Assembly: GCA_009924725.1 (NCBI GenBank) | Contig: RFRA01000025.1 | Location: forward strand, 1-10,177 | Direction: 5' to 3' | Length of the DNA stretch: 10,177 nt | Origin: Actinomycetota bacterium | GTDB lineage: Bacteria; Actinomycetota; Actinomycetes; Nanopelagicales; Nanopelagicaceae | In this document: positions 6,679-10,177 of the stretch, piece after piece | Layout: each line of letters begins with the position of its first letter | Numbering within the stretch: the stretch's first letter is position 1 | Position numbers and translations under genes: made by a program | The notes under the pieces: model-generated | The model's database searches: none | Told to the model about the DNA's origin: nothing | What the model saw: the letters and a program-made list of their open reading frames with translations, nothing else

Positions 6679-8036
6679 CGAAATTCCCATTCCTGCCCAT
6701 CGGCAGTATCGTTAATAATCAGACCGGCACCTTCTAATTCAATTCGCAGCCGATCACTTTCACTCCAATTCTTGGCACTTCGCGCACTTTCCCGCTCCGC
6801 CAGTAATTGCGCTAACTCAAGCGGCAGTTCGGGTGCGATTAGATCCCGTCCTAAATCAAGAGCTAACACTTGGTCAGCAAAAGAAAAAATCGCGGTTTTT
6901 TCAGCATTGGACAAATTGGTATCTTTTTCAACACTTCGCAGTCGTTGCACTACCCGCGGCGTATCTAAATCGTTGTTTAGAGCCTCGATAGTTGGGAGAT
7001 CTGGTCGGTAATTTGCTCCTTTTCCAAAACCGCTGCGACGCCAGCGCTTAAGGGTGGCATTAGCCGCTGCAATTGAATCCCAAGTTAAATCCATTTGCGA
7101 GCGGTAACGATTCTCAAGCAGGCACAATCTCAGCGAAAGCGGATCATAGCCACGGTCTGCGAGGTCCTTTAGCAAAACCACATTGCCGCTGCTCTTAGCC
7201 ATTTTGCGGCCCTCAAAAAGCAAATGTTCGCCATGCACCCAAAGCTTTACCGAATCTAATCCAGTAACGCAATTAGTCTGAGCACGTTCATTTTCATGAT
7301 GTGGAAAACGCAGATCGATACCACCTACGTGAATATCAATTTCATTGCCTAGTAAATCTAGTGACATGGCTGAACACTCGATGTGCCAACCTGGAAACCC
7401 AGTACCCCAAGGGGAGTCCCAAACCATCTCGGTTCGCTCGCCGGCAGCTTTCCAAAGCGCCCAATCGGCATGAAAGCGTTTCCCACCTTCATCGGTATAT
7501 TCGTATCGGTGGCCAGGCTTTAAATCTTTTAGTCGATTGCCGCTAATTGCACCGTAACTATCGAAACTTTCAGCAGCAAAGTAAACAGATCCATCTGTAC
7601 CAACGTAGGCGTGGTTTAGTTCAATCAACTTGGAAATTAACTTGTGCATCAATTCTATTGATTCACTTGCACGTGGGTAGCTACGTGCTGGTTTTATATT
7701 TAAGGTAGCTAGATCAGCATGAAAGTTTGCTTCATATTTGCGAGCAATCTCAAATGGATCAATTGCTTCTAACCTGGCTTGAGTGAGCATCTTGTCTTGC
7801 GGATTAACGTCTTCAGCCATGTGCCCAACATCAGTTATGTTCTGCACTAAATTTACGGTTTTGCCTTGAATTTCTAGGGTTCGGCGAATTAAGTCAGATA
7901 AGAGAAAAGTGCGTAAATTCCCCACATGAGCATCACGGTAAACAGTTGGGCCACAGCAATAAATTGCTATCTCTTTAGAAGTAGTTACCACTTCTTTGGT
8001 AGCTCGACTCTGAGTGTCATAAATTTTAAGCATCAC
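6675..8036 (-). CDS. cysS: Cysteine--tRNA ligase
   Basis: A 453-residue class I synthetase that charges tRNA-Cys with cysteine. The HIGH-type motif is HVGN (37-40) after YCCGPTVY; the KMSKS loop is present as KMAKS (278-282). Zinc ligands are spaced as in E. coli CysRS: C28, C221 (GWHIEC), H246 and E250 (FPHHENE). A C-terminal DALR/anticodon part with SARSAKNWSESDRLRIELE and NDTADGQEW ends the protein as in CysRS; the related mycothiol ligase MshC lacks this tail and has a different N-terminal motif, so MshC is unlikely. The stretch NLRTFLLSDLIRR with NITDVGHMAED points to a CysRS subtype that I associate with actinobacteria. The start is GTG at 8036 with GGAG 8 bases upstream, or the next codon ATG at 8033. 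It follows the GNAT gene with a one-base overlap. Confidence 0.92.
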   Translation of the reverse strand: MMLKIYDTQSRATKEVVTTSKEIAIYCCGPTVYRDAHVGNLRTFLLSDLIRRTLEIQGKTVNLVQNITDVGHMAEDVNPQDKMLTQARLEAIDPFEIARKYEANFHADLATLNIKPARSYPRASESIELMHKLISKLIELNHAYVGTDGSVYFAAESFDSYGAISGNRLKDLKPGHRYEYTDEGGKRFHADWALWKAAGERTEMVWDSPWGTGFPGWHIECSAMSLDLLGNEIDIHVGGIDLRFPHHENERAQTNCVTGLDSVKLWVHGEHLLFEGRKMAKSSGNVVLLKDLADRGYDPLSLRLCLLENRYRSQMDLTWDSIAAANATLKRWRRSGFGKGANYRPDLPTIEALNNDLDTPRVVQRLRSVEKDTNLSNAEKTAIFSFADQVLALDLGRDLIAPELPLELAQLLAERESARSAKNWSESDRLRIELEGAGLIINDTADGQEWEFR

Positions 8037-8980
8037 TACGTCAACTCCAAAAAGAAGTACTCATGATGAAAATTAAATCCTAAAGATTCATAAACTCCAA
8101 TAGCGATGGCATTACTGGCTTCAACTTGTAGCAGCGCTCTAGTCGCGCCTTGTTCAAAGCTGGCTGCAAGAGCAGCTGCGACAATAGCTTTTCCTAAACC
8201 TTGACCTCGAAAATCCTGATCAACAAACACTCGAGTGATCGAAGACCAACCTGCGACCAACGCAATTCTGCAAGTGGCGATTGCCTTGCCATTTCTAACC
8301 ATCGTGAAATAGGTTGCAGCGCAGTTGGATAAAATTCTTTCAATTCCTGGAGTTGGATGTACTCCTAACCAACCTTCAGTAGCTTGATTAGATTGCAAAA
8401 TTTCAAAGCCAGCCGGCACAATTTGGTTAGAAGAAGTTAAGTCAGCAACCATGGTGTTTCCATGAAGAATTTCAACCGCACCGATTGACCTTAATTTGTC
8501 GGCCAAGACTTGCCAGGTAGGCAGCGCTAATTGAAAAATTGTGGGCAAGTTTCTTTTTTGATAAAACTCTCGGGCGGTTGCAAGTTTTTCGGAGAAATCC
8601 GTTAGCACTCCAGCTTCGAGATTTGCGAGCAGCGGAAGAATTGAATTTGCGCGATTAGTAACTCCATCGGCTGCTCGCATGAGCCAACCAGATAATTCTA
8701 ATTCTTCAGTTGCTGGCCAAGTTAGATTACAAATTTGATCTAACTCGAGTACTCGAAGAGTCAGGGGAGCGCCTTTGCCAGCCAAGTTTGAGCGTTCAAC
8801 GATTTCCCGCCATGCGAAGATCTGCTCTGGATCAAAGGAGATTTCCTCGCCCTTACGATTAATCAAGCTGGTGCCAGTTTTTAAGTGACCAACCACATCT
8901 CGATAGCCACCGGACGGCTCATGCAATCTAATTGAAAAGCGATGACCAATGCGCTCAAGCGGCAACGGCTGGGTTTCCAT
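8036..8980 (-). CDS. GNAT family acetyltransferase, Rv0428c/Cg3035-like
   Basis: The 314-residue protein has two parts. The N-terminal region holds a small beta-barrel (SH3-like) segment, RIGHRFSIRLHEP through RDVVGHL and the PEQIFAWREI helix (about 8-60), followed by a linker with RAADGVTNRANSILP (102-116), a hallmark of the Rv0428c/Cg3035 group of actinobacterial acetyltransferases. The GNAT domain spans about 190-314, with the acetyl-CoA loop RGQGLG at 258-263 after VFVDQDF and the closing YESLGFNFHHEYFFLEL. The substrate is unknown. It is co-transcribed with cysS; the TAG stop overlaps the cysS GTG. The group is distinct from the two-GNAT-domain mycothiol synthase MshD, so a role in mycothiol would be new. 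The ATG at 8980 has no close ribosome site but a -10 hexamer just before it. Confidence 0.9.
   Translation of the reverse strand: METQPLPLERIGHRFSIRLHEPSGGYRDVVGHLKTGTSLINRKGEEISFDPEQIFAWREIVERSNLAGKGAPLTLRVLELDQICNLTWPATEELELSGWLMRAADGVTNRANSILPLLANLEAGVLTDFSEKLATAREFYQKRNLPTIFQLALPTWQVLADKLRSIGAVEILHGNTMVADLTSSNQIVPAGFEILQSNQATEGWLGVHPTPGIERILSNCAATYFTMVRNGKAIATCRIALVAGWSSITRVFVDQDFRGQGLGKAIVAAALAASFEQGATRALLQVEASNAIAIGVYESLGFNFHHEYFFLELT
8045..8048 (-). promoter_or_regulatory. Ribosome binding site of cysS, inside the GNAT gene
   Basis: The minus strand reads GGAG, 8 bases before the GTG at 8036 and 11 before the ATG at 8033. The spacing favours the GTG as initiator. Confidence 0.6.
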
Positions 8981-8986
8981 GGCTTA

Positions 8987-8992
8987 ACGATA
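8987..8992 (-). promoter_or_regulatory. Candidate -10 element of the GNAT-cysS operon (leaderless)
   Basis: TATCGT on the minus strand occupies exactly -12 to -7 counted from the A of the ATG at 8980. Together with the lack of a near ribosome site this fits transcription beginning at the start codon. No good -35 was seen, which is usual for such promoters in actinobacteria. Confidence 0.45.
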
Positions 8993-9033
8993 ATCGCCTC
9001 AGCAAAAAAAGCCTCCCCAAAAGGAGTTAGTAG

Positions 9034-9043
9034 AACCGCGGTT
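9034..9043. promoter_or_regulatory. Palindrome AACCGCGGTT in the GNAT/fdxA spacer
   Basis: A perfect 10-base palindrome about 30 bases before the candidate fdxA -10 element. Its GC-rich centre stands out from the AT-rich surroundings. It could be an operator for either divergent gene; no known regulator site is recognised. Confidence 0.3.
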
Positions 9044-9074
9044 GTTAAAAGGCGACTCAAACCTCAGTAGGTAT

Positions 9075-9080
9075 TACAAT
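9075..9080 (+). promoter_or_regulatory. Candidate -10 element of fdxA
   Basis: TACAAT matches the TATAAT consensus at five of six bases and would give a leader of about 28 bases before the GTG. The -35 region (around 9052-9058) is weak. Confidence 0.45.
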
Positions 9081-9102
9081 TCACCGCAGTAGCTACCCAG
9101 AT

Positions 9103-9108
9103 GGAGGA
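9103..9108 (+). promoter_or_regulatory. Strong ribosome binding site of fdxA
   Basis: GGAGGA lies 6 bases before the GTG at 9115. It is the best Shine-Dalgarno in the window, settles the GTG start, and fits a highly expressed ferredoxin. Confidence 0.85.
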
Positions 9109-9114
9109 TTCTTC

Positions 9115-9435
9115 GTGACTTACATTATTGCCGAACCTTGTGTTGATGTTAAAGACAAGTCTTGCATCGAAGAGTGCCCGGTTGATTGCATTTACGAAGG
9201 TTCTCGCATGCTCTATATCCAACCTGATGAGTGTGTTGACTGTGGTGCTTGCGAACCAGTTTGTCCAGTAGAAGCTATTTACTACGAAGATGATGTTCCT
9301 GCGCAATGGCAAGAGTTTGGCAAGATCAATACCGAGTTCTTTGTTGAGATTGGTTCACCTGGTGGTGCCAGCAAAGTTGGCCAGACCAATACAGATCATG
9401 CTTCCGTGGTTGCTCTGCCAGTAAAGCCCGAATAG
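9115..9435 (+). CDS. fdxA: Seven-iron ferredoxin (3Fe-4S + 4Fe-4S), FdxA/FdxC type
   Basis: A 106-residue soluble electron carrier. The cysteine pattern matches Azotobacter vinelandii ferredoxin I shifted by one residue: C9, C17 and C50 should hold the 3Fe-4S cluster, C21, C40, C43 and C46 the 4Fe-4S cluster, with C25 free. The motifs CIEECPVDC and CVDCGACEPVCPVEAIYYEDDVP are nearly identical to mycobacterial FdxC as I recall it. The C-terminal part includes the conserved GSPGGASKVGQT. Such ferredoxins donate electrons to cytochromes P450 and other reductases. The GTG start is backed by a strong ribosome site; starting residues MTYIIAEPC match relatives. The gene is divergent from the GNAT gene and its TAG stop is 12 bases from the proposed dapC start, in the same reading frame. 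The ferredoxin-dapC order is also known in mycobacteria. Confidence 0.97.
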   Translation: MTYIIAEPCVDVKDKSCIEECPVDCIYEGSRMLYIQPDECVDCGACEPVCPVEAIYYEDDVPAQWQEFGKINTEFFVEIGSPGGASKVGQTNTDHASVVALPVKPE

Positions 9436-9447
9436 AAAAGCTCTCAA

Positions 9448-10177
9448 CTGAAGCTGCCAGATTTCCCTTGGGATGCCCTTGCTCCTTATGGCGAAATCGC
9501 CCGTGCCCACCCCGGTGGCATCATTGATTTATCACAGGGCACACCAGTAGATGCGACCCCTGAATTCATTCAGAAAGTTCTTCGCGATAATTCAAACTCA
9601 CCAAGCTATCCGGTAACAGCCGGTACGCCAGAACTTCGCGCTGCAATTACTAATTGGGCAAAAAGCAAATTAAAGGCAACTGGTGATTTTGATGTCCTGC
9701 CACTGATCGGTTCTAAAGAATTAGTGGCTTGGCTACCTACGCTTTTACAAGCAAAGTCGGTCAACTTTCCGGAAGTTGCTTATCCAACCTATCGAGTAGG
9801 CGCAATACTGGCAGGCGCACGCGAGGCAGCAGTTGCAATTAGCCCCGAAAATTGGCCGCAAGCCGAGCTAACTTGGGTCAATTCACCCGCTAATCCAACT
9901 GGTCGCGTTCATACAGATGAAGAGTATTTAGCTGCAATCAAATGGGCGCGTGCGAATAATTCGATCTTGGTCTCCGACGAGTGTTATTTAGAATTTGGCG
10001 ATACCACCACACCAACTTCGATCTTGCAATTTACCAACGGTGATAACCACAACGTTCTGGCGGTCCATTCCCTTTCAAAAAGATCGTCCATGGCCGGTTA
10101 CCGCGGTGCCTTCTTGATTGGCGATAAAGATTTAATTTCTCGCATCCGCGAAGTTCGCAAGCACGCAGGCATGATGG
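9448..10177 (+). CDS. dapC: DapC-type succinyldiaminopimelate transaminase, 3' end missing, probable CTG start
   Basis: An open frame running off the window encodes 243 visible residues of a PLP-dependent class I/II aminotransferase. It makes N-succinyl-LL-diaminopimelate from the keto acid in the lysine/peptidoglycan pathway. Evidence (numbered from CTG 9448): opening LKLPDFPWDALAPYGEIA, HPGGIIDLSQGTPVD, YPVTAGTPELR, GSKELVAWLPTLL, NSPANPTGR with N149, SDECY with D177 and Y180, and SLSKRSSMAGYRGAF with PLP lysine K211. These match mycobacterial DapC. Oddity: between the fdxA stop (TAG 9433-9435) and the conserved LPDFPWD there is no ATG, GTG or TTG. CTG at 9448 gives a normal-length N-terminus; a second CTG is at 9454. 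The only upstream purine run is AGAAAAG (9434-9440). The remaining ~120 residues lie beyond 10177. Confidence 0.9.
   Translation, partial: MKLPDFPWDALAPYGEIARAHPGGIIDLSQGTPVDATPEFIQKVLRDNSNSPSYPVTAGTPELRAAITNWAKSKLKATGDFDVLPLIGSKELVAWLPTLLQAKSVNFPEVAYPTYRVGAILAGAREAAVAISPENWPQAELTWVNSPANPTGRVHTDEEYLAAIKWARANNSILVSDECYLEFGDTTTPTSILQFTNGDNHNVLAVHSLSKRSSMAGYRGAFLIGDKDLISRIREVRKHAGMM

Noticed and set aside
6675..8036. Reading cysS as the mycothiol ligase mshC because mshB is close
   Set aside because: It has the CysRS motif CGPTVY rather than the MshC-type motif, and a full CysRS C-terminal domain ending in the NDTADGQEW segment, which MshC lacks.
8036..8980. Reading the GNAT gene as mycothiol synthase mshD
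   Set aside because: MshD has two GNAT domains. Here the N-terminal half is an SH3-like plus linker region with the RAADGVTNRANS motif of the Rv0428c group.
9004..9026. Hairpin plus T-run on the minus strand (CTCC-N6-GGAG, GC, seven T), resembling an intrinsic terminator
   Set aside because: The stem is only four pairs, and it lies upstream of the proposed GNAT promoter where no gene ends on that strand. It might stop antisense transcripts, but the evidence is too thin to annotate.
1..10177. Search for CRISPR arrays, tRNA/rRNA genes, insertion sequences, att sites and defence modules
   Set aside because: No direct repeat array, cloverleaf-type sequence, transposase or integrase motif, or terminal inverted repeat was recognised by eye; gene content is ordinary actinobacterial core.

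Overview
The window looks like chromosomal core DNA from a streamlined, low-GC actinobacterium. Sampled lines range from about 35 to 52% GC, in the mid-40s overall. The actinobacterial signature is strong: the mycothiol deacetylase MshB, a MoeZ with C-terminal rhodanese domain, the small DUF3107 protein beside a TetR regulator and a DEAD-box helicase, a seven-iron ferredoxin of the mycobacterial FdxC type, and DapC directly behind it. Genes overlap or almost touch and only two gaps exceed 100 bases. This would fit a freshwater acI/Nanopelagicales-type genome, but that assignment is inference from composition and compactness. No mobile element, CRISPR array, tRNA or rRNA was seen.

Left block (1-1954, + strand): the 3' part of a MarC-family membrane protein, a DUF2236/MpaB-type protein and a small ParA-like ATPase follow each other with 4-base ATGA overlaps, as one translationally coupled operon. 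It converges on a leftward operon (4172 to 1951) of tetR, DUF3107 and a RhlE-like DEAD-box helicase. The two operons meet with interlocking stop codons.

Middle block (4173-6678): a 140-base divergent spacer holds candidate promoter elements and two inverted repeats suitable as operators. To its right lie moeZ (sulfur-carrier adenylyltransferase/sulfurtransferase), mshB (mycothiol synthesis) and a small four-helix membrane protein, tightly packed. They converge, again with interlocking stops, on a leftward pair: a GNAT acetyltransferase of the Rv0428c type (8980 to 8036) followed by a cysteinyl-tRNA synthetase (8036 to 6675).

Right block (8981-10177): a 134-base divergent spacer carries a candidate leaderless promoter for the GNAT gene and a promoter plus strong ribosome site for fdxA. 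The N-acyldiaminopimelate-pathway aminotransferase dapC follows fdxA in the same frame and runs off the window. It has no ATG, GTG or TTG start, and a CTG at 9448 is the best candidate.

The functional theme is housekeeping sulfur/thiol and redox metabolism: sulfur transfer, mycothiol, cysteine activation and ferredoxin. Alongside it sits a conserved but poorly understood actinobacterial block (DUF2236, ParA-like, helicase, DUF3107, TetR). I did not find a clear new defence or mobile system. The most unusual points are the dapC start, the ParA-like protein lacking the signature lysine, and the grouping of a deacetylase, a cysteine-activating enzyme and an acetyltransferase, which mirrors the chemistry of mycothiol synthesis.
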